Assembly (NCBI RefSeq): GCF_027579695.1
Contig: NC_083583.1
Span: forward strand, 25,811,099 to 25,875,098
Reading direction: 5' to 3'
Length of the DNA: 64,000 bases
Source of the DNA: Neoarius graeffei
Lineage: Eukaryota > Chordata > Actinopteri > Siluriformes > Ariidae
A program made the translations under genes and the position numbers. Within the stretch, counting starts at the first letter, position 1; each line of letters begins with the position of its first letter. Positions 20,349 through 34,068 of the stretch are shown here, piece by piece. The notes under the pieces are model-generated. The model did not search any database. It saw only the letters and a list, made by a program, of their open reading frames with translations, and was not told the DNA's origin.

Positions 20349-23300
20349 AATATATATATATATAAAAACCACACCAAGAGACTAGAATCAGAGTTGGTAA
20401 ACTAGCAAGGGTCAGGTGATCGGCGAACAACGTATGGAAGAGAAGGCAAAGAGCGAAAACGTGAGAGAAATAGCAAAAGATCAGAAATACAAGAAGCAGC
20501 CAGAAAGAAACAAGGCTTGGTATGGACTGAGCAGGCAGAATGATACTTCACACTGGTGCTTGTTTGAGAAGCTTAAATAGAGGGACAGGTGATTAAGGAA
20601 GTGAGAGACAGCGGAGTTTCAATAGGCTGGAGACAGAGGGTGCGGTGTTTCACGGGAACTGTAGTTCAAGGTGTCCATGTTTGTAGTTTGCGCCTTTTCA
20701 GCAGGTTGACTGACAGAACACCCCCCCGAGGAGCTACATTCTTTCTTGGACAACCCTGGGTGCTGGTTTGTCAGGATCTTGGGCATGAAATTCTCGTTTG
20801 TCAGGATCTTGGGCATGAAATTCTCGTTTGAGAAGTGGGTTGAGAACGTCTTTGGCCATGACCCAACTTTGTTCCTCGGGTCCATATCCTTCCCAATCTA
20901 CCAGGTACTCGACTTGGCCTCTTCTTCGTCTTGAGTTGAGGATCTTATTTACCTGGTAGATGGGCTCTGAGTGTAGGGTGCTCCTGGACTGGTGTGTTGT
21001 TGGTAAGGAAGCCCGGGATAGCAGGTTTCAGGTGTGATAAATGGAAGGTAGGGGATATTCAGCTGTGAGGGAGAAGTTCAAGACAGTATGATACCTCATT
21101 AATGCAGTGCAAAACCTTGAATGGCCTGATGTAGAGTGGTTGGAGTTTTCTACAGGTGTTGGGTTCTCTCAGGTTCTTAGTGGCCACCCATACTCAAGTC
21201 AAGTTTATTTGTACAGCGCTTTTAACAATAAACATTGTCGCAAAAGTAGCTTTACAGAATTTGAACAACTTAAAACATGAACTAATTTTATCCCTAATCT
21301 ATCCCCAGTGAGCAAGCCTATGGCAATGGTAGCAAGGAAAAAAACTCCCTCAGACAACATGAAGAAACCTCGAGAGGAACCAGACTCAAAAGGGAACTCA
21401 TCCTCATTTGGGCAACAACAGACATGACTAACATTAACAGTTTTAACATTGTCAGTTTCGTTGATGTTATAAACTCTTCATTGATGGAAACTTGAGTGCA
21501 AAACTGTTCATGACAACTGCAGTCCTAAAGTTAGCAAGGTCAACTGTAGTCCTCAGCCATAAAAGCATTACTGTAAGTGTCCAGAGCATCCTCCAAGTGT
21601 GACTTTCAACTGTTCACATGGGGCCGTTCTCCACAGGAGTGATGCAATGAGACGCCAACCAGACACAGGGCACCAGGATGGATCAGGCAGGTCTGAGGAG
21701 CAGAAGAGGTCAGCATCTCAATACCAGGACCAACATGTAACTCAGAGGGACAGATGGGGGGAAGGGGGGGGGGGGGAAGGTTGTTAGGTATGGCCAATGT
21801 CACCTGAATAAATAGGAACAGTATACATATTGCACTGAGTACAAGCAGGGACTCCAGCAACTAACTATGACAGCATAACTAAAAGGGGAGAGCCAGAAGG
21901 TAACACAGGCATGAGGGAGCCCCGGGACATAAAGCAGCCAGACACTACATTGTCAACAAACTCGAGTGAGCAAGCGAGTGGGGGACTGACAGCATCCATG
22001 CATCCCAGTTTACTAAAACACCATGTCTGAGGACCCTCCAGATCTACTCCTTTACCTCAAACACCATTAACAAAAGGCTTGGCTAAACAGATACATTTTC
22101 AGCTTAGACTTAAATGTCGAGACTGTGCCTGATTCCTGAACATTACTTGGAAGGCTGTTCCATAACTGTGGGGCTTTGTAAGAAAAGGCTCTGGCCCCTG
22201 ATGTAGCCTTCACTATATGAGGTACCAGCAAATAGCCTGCACCTTTTGATCCAAGTAGGCATGACGGGTCATAGAGGACCAGAAGTTCACTCCGGTACTG
22301 TGGAGCGAGACCATTCAGTGCTTTAAAAGGTCAATAGTAGTGTTTCATCAATATGAAACTTGACTGGGAGCCAATGCAGTGTGGATAAGACAGGGATGTG
22401 GTCATATTTTCTAGTTCTAGTAAGGACTCTTGCTGCTGCATTTTGAATTAACTGGAGCTTGTTTATGCACTTATTGAAACATCCAGACAGTAAGGCATTA
22501 CAATACTCCAACCTGGAGGTAACAAAAGCATGAACTAGTTTTTCCGCATCATAGTGACATGAAATTTCTTATCTTAGCAATATTTCTGAGATGAAATAAA
22601 GCTATCCAGGTAATATCACAATGAGTTTCGAATGAAAGACTGGGGTCAATAATCACTCCGAGGTCTTTTACTGCTTACGGGAAGAAACAAAGGCCATCCA
22701 GAGTTACTGTGTAATCAGAAAACTTACTTCTAGCTGCATGTGGTCCTTGTACAAGTACTTCAGTCTTGTCAGAGTTAAGCAGAAGGAAGTTAATAAGCAT
22801 CCAGTGTCTAATGTCTTTCACACATTCCTCAATTCTATTAAGCTGGTGTCTCATCAGGTTTTGCAGAAACGTACAACTGTGTGTCATCAGCATAACAGTG
22901 GAAACTAATGCAATGTTTACAAATAATATCACCCAGAAGTAAAACACACACACACAAAAAAAAAAAAGTGGACCCAAGACAGAACCTTGTGGAACATTAA
23001 ACTTTACCTCAGAATGTCTAGGGGGAGGGGAAAAAAAAAAAACCCACCACCATTTACATCAACATACTGATAGCGATCAGTTAAATAAGACCTGAGCCAG
23101 GAGAGGGCTGTTCCCTTAACTCCCACAACATTTTCTAGTCTATCCAGAAGAATGGAATGATCGAATGGTTAAAGAATAAAGTTAATGTTTTGGAATGGCC
23201 AAGTCAAAGTCCTGACCTTAATCCAATCAAAATGTTGTGGAAGGACCTGAAGCGAGCAGTTCATGTGAGGAAACCCACCAACATCCCAGAGTTGAAGCTG

Positions 23301-26300
23301 TTCTGTACGGAGGAATGGGCTAAAATTCCTCCAAGCCGGTGTGCAGGACTGATCAACAGTTGCCGCAAACATTTAGTTGCAGTTATTGCTACACAAGGGG
23401 GTCACACCAGATACTGAAAGCAAAGGTTCACATAGTTTTGCCACTCACAGATATGTAATATTGGATCATTTCTCAATAAATGACCAAGTATAATATTTTG
23501 TCTCATTTGTTTAACTGGGTTCTCTTTATCTACTTTTAGGACTTGTGTGAAAATATGATGTTTTAGGTCATTGATGCAGAAATATAGAAAATTCTAAAGG
23601 GTTCACAAACTTTCAAGCACCACTGTACATTCCAGTTTTCAAGTGGTCTGTTTTAAAGTGCGAGTGTCATTATACCAGGGTGCTAATTTTTTGTCTCTGA
23701 CCATTTTCCTTTTAAGAGGAGCTACATTATCTAAAGTATGGCGGAACATTGACTAAGCATTCAGTTGCCTGATCAAGTTCTGCAGGGGCTGACAGTGACC
23801 CAATCGAAGTTGATAACTCTGGGAGATCATTTATAAAAGCTCTGTGCAGTAGTTGATGTGAATGTACGTTTAATACAGTAGTGTGGTGAGGTGCATATAT
23901 TATTACTCAGACATATTTTGAATGAGATAGGTGATCTAACTTCAGACTGTGGAAGTATGACTATTTTCTACATTTAACCTGAATTGTTAGTACAACCCCG
24001 ATTCCAAAAAAGTTGGGACAAAGTACAAATTGTAAATAAAAACGGAATGCAGTAATTTACAAGTCTCAAAAACTGATATTGTATTCACAATAGAACAGAG
24101 ACAACATATCAAATGTCGAAAGTGAGACATTTTGAAATTTCATGCCAAATATTGGCTCATTTGAAATTTCATGACAGCAACACATCTCAAAAAAGTTGGG
24201 ACAGGGGCAATAAGAGGCTGGAAAAATTAAAAAGGTACAAAAAAGGAACAGCTGGAGGACTAAATTACAACTCATTAGGTCAACTGGCAATAGGTCATTA
24301 ACATGACTGGGTATAAAAAGAGCATCTTGGAGTGGCAGCGGCTCTCAGCAGTAAAGATGGGAAGAGGATCACCAATCCCCCCCCCCCAATTCTGCGCCGA
24401 CAAATAGTGGAGCAATATCAGAAAGGAGTTCGACAGTGTAAAATTGCATAGAGTTTGAACATATCATCTACAGTGCATAATATCAAAAGATTCAGAGAAT
24501 CTGGAAGAATCTCTGTGCGCAAGGGTCAAGGCCGGAAAACCATACTGGGTGCCCGTGATCTTCGGGCCCTTAGACGGCACTGCATCACATACAGGCATGC
24601 TTCTGTATTGGAAATCACAAAATGGGCTCAGGAATATTTCCAGAGAACATTATCTGTGAACACAATTCACCGTGCCATCCACCGTTGCCAGCTAAAACTC
24701 TGTAGTTCAAAGAAGCCGTATCTAAACATGATCCAGAAGCACAGACGTCTTCTCTGGGCCAAGGCTCATTTAAAATGGACTGTGGCAAAGTGGAAAACTG
24801 TTCTGTGGTCAGACGAATCAAAATTTGAAGTTCTTTATGGAAATCAGGGACGCCGTGTCATTCGGACTAAGAGGAGAAGGACGACCCAAATTGTTATCAG
24901 CGCTCAGTTCAGAAGCCTGCATCTCTGGTGGTATGGGGTTGCATTAGTGCGTGTGGCATGGGCAGCTTACACATCTGGAAAGACACCATCAATGCTGAAA
25001 GGTATATCCAGGTTCTAGAGCAACATATGCTCCCATCCAGACGACATCTCTTTCAGGGAAGACCTTGCATTTTCCAACATGACAATGCCAAACCACATAC
25101 TGCATCAATTACAGCATCATGGCTGTGTAGAAGGGTCCGGGTACTGAACTGGCCAGCCTGCAGTCCAGATCTTTCACCCATTGAAAACATTTGGCGCATC
25201 ATAAAATGGAAGATACGACAAAAAAAAGACCTAAGACAGTTGAGCAACTAGAATCCTACATTAGACAAGAATGGGTTAACATTCCTATCCCTAAACTTGA
25301 GCAACTTGTCTCCTCAGTCCCCAGATGTTTACAGACTGTTGTAAAGAGAAAAGGGGATGTCTCACAGTGGTAAACATGGCCTTGTCCCAACTTTGAGATG
25401 TGTTGTCATGAAATTTAAAATCACCTAATTTCTCTTTAAATGATACATTTTCTCAGTTTAAACATTTGATATGCCATCTATGTTCTATTCTGAATAAAAT
25501 ATAGAATCTTGAAACTTCCACATCATTGCATTCCATTTTTATTTACAATTTGTCCTTTGTCCCAACTTTTTTGGAATGGGGGTTGTATTAGATCGAGGGT
25601 GTGACTACCATTATAGGTCGGTCCTATGACATTCTGATTAATCCCTACTGAATCTAAAATGGACACAAACGCTGTTTTCAAAGGGCCTTCTGGGTTATTG
25701 AAGTGAATATTAAAATCTCAGACAACTAAAGCTTTGTCTAAGAAAATAACCAGATCCAAGATAAAATCTGCAAATTCAGAAAGAAAAACTCAGAATATGG
25801 CCCTGGGGGCCTGTAAATAATAAGTAACAGAATTAACTGGGTAGACCTATTTTTCGAGGCTACATACATTGAGTATGAAGAACTTCAAATGTATTAAATT
25901 TATAACCAAGTTTGTGTTACACCTAAATCATTATAAATAACTGCGACGCCTCTTCCTCTGCCAGTTAGACAAGGCTGGTGTGTATAACTGTATCCAGGAG
26001 GACTAGCTTCATTTAATGCTTGCTTTTATATATAAAAAAAACCACACACCCCATTTGGCTTAATCCATGTTTCAGTTAAACAAAAGTACATTAAACTCCT
26101 GATCAGTAATGAATTCATTAACCATTAGCGCTTTAGATGTAAGAGATCTAACATTTAATAGCCCCACCTTTAGATCAAAGGTGCTGGCAGCAGCTACAGT
26201 ATACAGTCAGTATGATCTAGTTTTATATTGATTAGGTTACTGGAACAAACTGAGGATTTCTACTTTTTTGTTGAGCTTGGGGAACAGACAGACAGTCTCG

Positions 26301-29300
26301 ATGTAGTGGACCCTGAGTGACGACTCTGTGCAGCTAGCAGACAGTCGGTTTAGCCTGTTCGTCTGCTCCCTTGCCTTGGCTCTGGATTGTCAGACGTTAA
26401 CTAGGTCTGTTCTGAGACTATGACCTATGCTGCAGGAAATGAGAGCAGCACCTTCCTGAGTGGGATGGATACCGTCCCGCCCTAACAGGCCAGCAGTGCT
26501 CTCAAAATTAGCCCAATTATCTATAAAGCCCACACTGTTTTCAGAGCACCACCTAGACAACCAGCAGTTCAGCAACAATAACCTGCTGTAAGCTACATCA
26601 CCACACTGCATTGGGATGGGCCTAGAGCATACCACAGCATCGGACGTCTCCTTCGCTAATTTAAACACCTCTACAAAATTACTCTTAGCAACCTCAGACT
26701 GACAAAGGCATACATCATTAGCTCCTGCATGGATAACTATCTTTGAGAACCTGTGCTTGCCTATGGCCCCAAGATTACCTGCTATGTCCGGCACCCTGGC
26801 TCCCAGTAAACACCTGACTAAAGCTGCTGATGCCCCTAAAGGTTGAGCTAATTTCACATGCCGTATGATTGAGTCCCCTATAACCAGAGCTCTTTCAGGT
26901 TTCTCAGTGGGTGCATCACTAAGGAGAACAAACCTGTTTGACACGACATGGAGAGGAATGGTGCTCCCGTGGGCGAGCCTCAGCGGTAGCTTTGGCTCTA
27001 CACTTATGCCGCCGAGTTGTCACCCATTCGCCCCACTGTAAGGGCTCTAATGCCGGAGTTGGGGGATTACTAACTCCAACTAGGGCATCCAGACTTTCCC
27101 CTCCAGAAACTACACTGTTCTCATTCTCACTGGCCTTCTCTAAAGCCTGGATATGTGCTTCTAACTCCGTAATCTTCTCCATCAGAAAGCTAACTAATCT
27201 GCACTTATCACAAATAAAGCTATCACTAGTGACAGAGGAAGAATGACTAAACATACTGCACTCAGCACACTGAACAGGCTGAAGGTGTGCCATGATGAAA
27301 GGATTCACATACCCTTAATTGAAGATCTGTTGATATTAAAGCAGATCCAATGTGGATGGCCTCCGCTTGTGGTCTTTATGCAGGAAGAGAAAAAAAATAA
27401 AGCTTCCGGTCTTGGCGTTCTTCCGGGGGGGAAAACAGAAAAAAGGAAAGCACAATTTAAAAAAAACCCACGAAGAAGATACTGGAAAATTGTAGGGAAA
27501 AAAAAAAAAGTATTAGTGATTAACGCTCCGTCACCAGGGGAAAAGTTCAGAGTTTCTCCTCTATGTTTATCCGCATATTCTTGGCGCTGACTGATTCTAG
27601 ACACGGACGGACCTCCTCCCAGATAGTCAAACTATGTGTGAGCCAGTCAGTCATTGATGGCTTGTACCTGGCTGGGTGTGTCATCCCAGGGAAACAAGGG
27701 CGGTTGACAGTAGAGTATGCACTGAAACGGCGTTAGCTGGGTAGCTGAGTGTTTCAGTGAGTTCTGTGCATACTCGGCCCATGGAAGGAAGTGTGCCCAG
27801 TCCCCCTGGTTATGCAGGCAATAGATCCTCAGGAAACAACTGATTTCCTGATTCGCTCTCTACTTGGCTGTTAGACTAGGGGTGATAGCTTGATGTGAGA
27901 ATTACAGATACTCCCAACCTCTTCATGAAGCTTGTCCAAAAACGTGAAATGAATTGGGATCCCCGATCACTGACTATATCCTCGGGGATGCCATAGTACC
28001 TGAAGACTTGTTGAAACAAAAGCTCTGCAGTCTGAGAGGCTGTGGGGATGCCTGGCAATGGAATGAGCTTCAGTGCCTTTGAAAAATTGGTCGATAGTCA
28101 CCATTATAGCGGTGTTACCTTGTGAGGAAGGGAAATCCATGATAAAGTCAATGGCTAAGTGTGACCAGGGTCTTTGAAGAATTGGGAGAGAGCACAATTT
28201 GCCGGGGGGGGGGGGCTTCAAGGCACCTTTGCTTGGGCACACTCAGAACATGAAGCGATGAACTGGTTGATCTCCATGAGCATGTTCTCCCACCAGTATT
28301 TGTTTCTTAACATTTGGTGCATGTGTTGACTGCTAGGATGCCCTGTGGCAGGAGATGCATGAGCCCAGGTGATGAGTCTGCTGTGAAGATGCTTGGGTAC
28401 ATGAAGATCAGGTGAGAGATGAATTGGACTCGTTTGTGGTCGAGACTTCCTTATTTCCTTGTCCAGCTCCCAGGTGATGGACTGTACAAAACACTGTGGT
28501 GGGAGGATGAGGTGAGAAACTGAATCTTGGTGGGATGGACCGAAAGCTTGGGATAGGGAATCTGTTTTAGTATTCTTGGAAACTGGATGGAATGAAATTG
28601 TGAAGTTGAAATGGGTGAAAAATAGTGCCCACCTGGCCTGAAATAGATTTAATCTTTTGACTTTCCTGAGATATTCTAGGTTATGATCCATGAGGATTAT
28701 GAAGGGGTGAGTAGTTCCCTCTAACCAATGTCACCACTCTTTGAGAGCCAGTTTAATGGTGAGCAGTTCTCTGTTCCCCATGTCATAATTTCTCTTGGCT
28801 GAAGATAGTTTCTTCAAAAAGAAAGCTACTGGGTATAGCTTCTGGTTTTCCCCAAAGCATTGGGAAAGAATTGCCCCTACTCCTGTATCCGACGCATCTA
28901 CTTCTACGATGAACGGCTTTGTAGGGTCGGGATGCTGGAGCATAGGGGCCGAAGTGAAGGCAAGCTTGAGCTGACTGAAGACTTCTGCCTCAGGGTTCCA
29001 CTGTAGGTGCTTGGGCCCCTTCTTTAGCAATGCAGTTAAGGGAGCTGCCAAAGTGCTGAAACCCCGAATGAACTGGTGGTAGAAGTTTGCAAAGCCCAAG
29101 AAACATTGAAGGTCCTTTATGAATTTGGGTGTTGGACAGAAAGTGACAGCTGATACCTTAGATGAGTCCATGCTTACTCCTTCTGCGCTGATGATCTAGC
29201 CAAGGAAGGAGATTTGGCTTTGATGAAACTCACTTTTCAGCCTTGACATAGAGATGGTTTTCCAATAAACGTTTGAGAACTGCTCTGACATGTTCCTGGT

Positions 29301-32300
29301 GACTTCTTATATCTGAGGAGTATAATCAGGATATCATCAATGTAAGCAATGGCATATCTACCCAGCATGTCCCATAGCACATCATTGATAAGGCACTGGA
29401 ACATGCTGGGTGCTGAAGAAAGGCCATAAGGCATTACCCAGTACTCAAAGTGTCCAGCAGTAGTGCTGAAGGCTGTCTTCCACTCATCACCCTTCTTTAT
29501 CCTGATCAGATTATCTGCGCTGCGCAAGTCAAGCTTGGAAAAGATCCTAGCAGACCCAAGTTGCTCCAGAGCCGCTAGGTCAATCGCGCAGTCATAAGGC
29601 CGATGTGGTGGTAGCCCACAGGCCTTCCCCTTACTCAAGACTTCCGAAAGATCCCGATAAGTCAGGAACGTTGTCCATGGAGTCCAGTTGAGGATTTTCC
29701 ACTGAGGTGGAAGATACTTTGACCTGAGGACGAGAGAGACACCTCTGGAAGCACATGGGTGACCACTGAAGAATTTCCTTACTTTGCCATGAGATCAGAG
29801 GGTTGTGCAGCTGTAGCCAGGTATATCCAAGGATAATGTCATGATCAACTGTTATGGTCACGTACAGGGAAATGAATTCCTTATGCAATGCTCCTACTTG
29901 AATCTGAACTGGGTTGATGCGTGTGGTGATGAGACCGTCGCCTATGGGTCCTCCATCAATGGTCCTAATGCTGAGTGCACTGTGCAGAGGGGTGGTAGGC
30001 AGGTTGAGTCTCTGAATGATGGCACTGCTGATAAAGTTCCCCTCAGCCTCTGAATCAACAAAAGCAGAAAGGATGTATGTGGAGGACACCACCTTTAGTA
30101 AGATTGGAATCTTAAAGGATTTTGAGTTGAGTTTTCTCACCAGACTCGTAGGTCTTGCTGGTGTCTCTGCTCGAGCTCCATGGGCTGGATGGATAGGACA
30201 GTGCCAGATATTGTGCTTGGAGTTCCTGCAGTAGAAGCACAACCCCTCCTTACATCATCTAGCACACTCAGCACAGGTTAACCTGGTGCGTGACACCTCC
30301 ATGGGTGAGTTGTCTTCAGACGGCTGAACAGACCTGGCACTTTTTTGGATAGAAGGTCAGTGTTTTAGCAGTTGGTCGAGACGAATAACTATATCAATGA
30401 GAGAGTCCAGTGTGAGGTTCTCATCTCTGCAAGCCAGTTCACTAATGATCTCAGGGTACAGACCTTAGCAAAAAACAGCTTTCAGGGCTAGATCGTTCCA
30501 TCCACTGGCAGCCGCTAACATTCTGAAGTCCAGGGCATACTCAGCAACACTTTGAGAACCGGCAAGTAGACTTTCCCTGACCTCAATCCCTTCTGGTTCA
30601 TGGCAAAAAACTCTCTTGTATAGGGAGAGGAACTGCTCATATGACAAAGTCTGCTCACAGCCCTTGCTCCAAATGGCAGTTGCCCAGCGGAGTGCTTTGC
30701 CAGTGAGAAAGGATAGGAACTTAGCAATCTTGTGTTCATCAGATAGATTAGGCATGGTGGCACAATACATAGAACATTGTAGTAAAAAACCTTTACATGC
30801 GATGGGGTTTCCGGCAAACTTCTCCAGCGTGGGAAGTTATAGCACTGGGCTAGGAGGAGACTCAGGGCATACTAGGAGGGCCTGCAACATTACAGTTGCA
30901 AGTTGTGTCATTCGAGTGTTGAGGTCAGCAAGCATCTATTGATGTTCTCCCAGCAAACACCCCTGTGTGCTTAGAGCAGTCTGTTTAGTCCTCCGCTACA
31001 TCCATGTCAGGCGAAGTATCCTGTTAGAATGCAGGCACTTACAGATGTAGGCACAGAGGAGTGCAGGATACAGACGGACAACAAAGCCAAGACGAGAGAC
31101 TAGAATCAGAATCAGTAAACTAGCAAAGGTCAGGCAATCGGCAAACAATGTAGGGAAGAGAAGACAGAGCAAAAGCTCAGAAATACGAGAAGCAGCCAGA
31201 AAGAACCAAGGTTTGGTATGGCCTGAGCAGGTAGAACAATACTTCATCCTGGTGTGCTTGTTTGAGGAGCTTAAATAGAGGGATAGGTGATTAAGGAAAT
31301 GAGAGACAGCTGAGTTTCAATAGGCTGGCAATAGAGGGCGCTGAGTTTCATGGGAACTGTAGTTCAAGGTGTCCATGTTTGTAGTTTGTTCCTTTTCAAC
31401 AGGTTTACTGACAGTAAGTCAAAAAGTTTTAAGACAAATTGAAAAAAAAATGTATTTATGAAAATAAAGCTATTTCTCTACATATCCTCCATTTAAGTCT
31501 AAGTACTTCTGCAAGCGATGTTTCCATCAAATAATTCCTTCTTTGTATTCCTTTTTTGAATTCTTTTGAATTCCTTTTGAAATTATAACATCTGTCTGAC
31601 AACTTTTTGACTTACCCTTGTGTGTGTATATATCTCCCCATCCATCCATTATCTGCAGCCACTTAGGGTTGCAGGCAATCTGGAGCCTATCCCAGCTGAC
31701 TATGGGCGAGAGGTGGGGAATACCCTGGACAAGTCGCCAGGTTATCACAGGGCTAACACAGAGACAAACAACCATTCACACTCATGGTCAATTTAAAACC
31801 ACAAATTAACCAACCCTGCATGTCTTTGGACTGTGGGGGAAACCGGAGCACCTGGAGGAAACCCACGCAGACACAGGGAGAACATGCAAACTCCACACAG
31901 AAAGGCCCTCGTCCCTCGTCAGCCGCTGGGCGCTGTATATATATATACATATATGTATATATATATATACACACACACACACACAGTGCCTTGCAAAAGT
32001 ATTAATCCCCCTTGGTGTTCGTCCTGTTTTCTTGCATTACAAGCTGTAATTAAAATGGATTTTTTTTTTTTTTTTTGGGGGGGGGGGGGGGGAGCACCAT
32101 TTCATGCCTACCACTTTAAAGGTACACATTGTTTTTTATTGTGACACAAAAATTAAGATGAAAAAAACAGAAATCTGGAGTATCATAAGTATTCATTCCC
32201 CCCCCCCCCCCCCCCCACAAAAAAAAGTCAATACTTTATATAGAGCCACCTTTTGCTACAATTACAGCTGCAAGTCTCTTGGGGTATGTCTCTATTAGCT

Positions 32301-34002
32301 TAGCACATCTAACAACTGGGATTTTTGCCCATTCCTCAAGGCAAAACTGCTCCAATTCCTTCAGGTTAGATGGGTTGTGTTGGTGTACAGCAATCTTCAA
32401 GTTATGCCACAGATTCTCAATTGGATTGAGGTCTGGGCTTTGACTAGGCCATTCCAAGACATTTCAATGTCTCCCTTTAAACCACTCCAATGTAGCTTTA
32501 GCAGTATGTTTAGGTTCATTGTTCTGATAGACCGTGAACCTTCGTCCCAGTCTCAAACCTCTGGCTGACTCAAACATGTTTTCCTCCAGAATTGCCCTGT
32601 GTTTAGTGCCATCCATCTTTTCTTTCAGTCCTGACCAGCTTTCCTGTCCCTGCAGATGAAAAACATCCCCACAGCATGATGCTGCCACCACCATGCTTCA
32701 TTGTAGGGATGGTGTTCTCAGGGTGTTGGGTTTGCGCCACACATGGCATTTCCCATGATGGCCAAAAAGTTCAATTTTTGTCTCATTTAACCAGAGAACC
32801 TTCTTCCATGTGTTTGAGGAGTCTGCCACATGCTGTTGGGCAAACTCCAAATTTGATTTTTTTTTTAAGCAATTACTTTTTTCTGGCCACTCTTCCATAA
32901 AGCCCTGCTCTGTGGGGTGTACAGCTTAAAGTGGTCCTATGGACAGATACTCCCATCTCCACTGTGGATCTTTGCAGCTCCCTCAGCGTTATCATTGGTG
33001 TCTTTGTTGCTTCTCTGATTAATGCCCTCCTTGCCCGGTCTGTGAGTTTTGGTGGGCAGCCTTCTCTTGTCAGGTTTGTAGTGGTGCCATATTCTTTCCA
33101 TTTTGCTATAATGGATTTAATGGTGCTCCCTGGGATATTCAAAGTTTGGAATATTTTTTATGACCCAACCCTGATCTATACTTCTCCACAACTTTGTCTC
33201 TGACCTGTTTGGAGTGCTCCTTGGTTTTCATTTTGCTTGCTGAGTAGTGTAACAGAGTCAGGGTCCTTCCAGAACAGGTTGATTTATACAGACATCATGT
33301 GACAGATCATGTGACACTTGATTGCACACAGGTGGATCTTAATCAACTAATTATGTGACTTATGAAGTGAATTGGTTGGACCAGCTCTTATTTAGAGGTT
33401 TCATATGAAAGGGGGTGAATATTTATGCACACTCCAGATTTCTGGGTTTTTTTTCATCTTAATTATTGTTTTGTGTCACAATAAAAAAAACGGGCAGCAC
33501 GGTGGCGTAGTAGTTAGCGCTGTCGCCTCACAGCAAGAAGGTCTGGGTTCGAGCCCCATGGCCGGTGAGGGCCTTTCTGTGCGGAGTTTGCATGTTCTCC
33601 CCGTGTCCGCGTGGGTTTCCTCTGGGTGCTCCGGTTTCCCCCACAGTCCAAAGACATGCAGGTTAGGTTAACTGGTGACTCTAAATTGACCGTAGGTGTG
33701 AATGTGAGTGTGAATGGTTGTCTGTGTCTATGTGTCAGCCCTGTGATGACCTGGCGACTTGTCCAGGGTGTACCCCACCTTTCGCCCGTAGTCAGCTGGG
33801 ATAGGCTCCAGCTTGCCTGCGACCCTGTAGAACAGGATAAAGCAGCTAGAGATAATGAGATGAGATTAAAAAAAAACAATGTGCACCTTTAAAGTGGTAG
33901 GCATGTTGTGTAAATTAAATGGTGCTAACTCCCCAGCAATCCATTTTGATTCCAGCTTGTAATGCAACAAAACAGGACAAACACCAAGGGGGATGAATGT
34001 GC

Positions 34003-34068
<66 letters not shown>

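Larger units (their letters stand above)
21194..27592 (-). mobile_element. CR1/L2-clade LINE, near full length, holding two Tc1 insertions
   Basis: Read on the minus strand: 5' region from about 27590; ORF1 about 27308-26390 with a zinc-binding/coiled-coil part and an SGNH-type esterase part; endonuclease about 26060-25586 ([17 protein letters not shown]); linker 23992-23626; reverse transcriptase 23160-22323 ([41 protein letters not shown]); and a 3' region ending AAATAAACTTGACTTGAG. Frames are broken. A Tc1 fragment at 23165-23625 sits where part of the RT is missing, and a complete Tc1 (23993-25585) splits the endonuclease. The LINE lies inside the Gypsy fossil. Confidence 0.88.
20366..31413 (-). 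mobile_element. Ty3/Gypsy LTR retrotransposon fossil (split by a LINE)
   Basis: An old, broken element on the minus strand. Parts in transcript order: 5' LTR 31023-31413, leader and gag about 30280-31010 with a CCHC knuckle near 30200, protease about 29990-30110, reverse transcriptase about 29240-29640 (YIDD box near 29320), RNase H about 28690-29170, integrase about 27600-28690, integrase C-terminal/chromodomain region about 20740-21190, polypurine tract, and 3' LTR to about 20366. It has many breaks. The LTRs agree at roughly nine positions in ten by eye, so the insertion is old. A CR1/L2 LINE lies in its integrase part. The order protease-RT-RNase H-integrase defines the family. Confidence 0.9.
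31984..34005 (-). mobile_element. Tc1-like transposon, family C, with SINE insertion
   Basis: The left end CAGTGCCTTGCAAAAGTATT is that of a Tc1 group common in salmonids and other teleosts. The matching right repeat (ACAAACACCAAGGGGGATGAAT) runs into a TA microsatellite, so its last bases are lost. The net length without the SINE at 33492-33864 is about 1.65 kb. Long runs of G, C and A (32053-32095; 32200-32226) have expanded inside it. Confidence 0.9.

Noticed and set aside
26390-26944. Host esterase/lipase gene
   Set aside because: The SGNH blocks are those of LINE ORF1, lie directly after the zinc/coiled-coil part, and the LINE's endonuclease and RT follow in order.
27243-27590. 115-codon plus-strand frame at the LINE 5' end
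   Set aside because: Low-complexity A-rich sequence antisense to the LINE 5' region, no recognisable domain.
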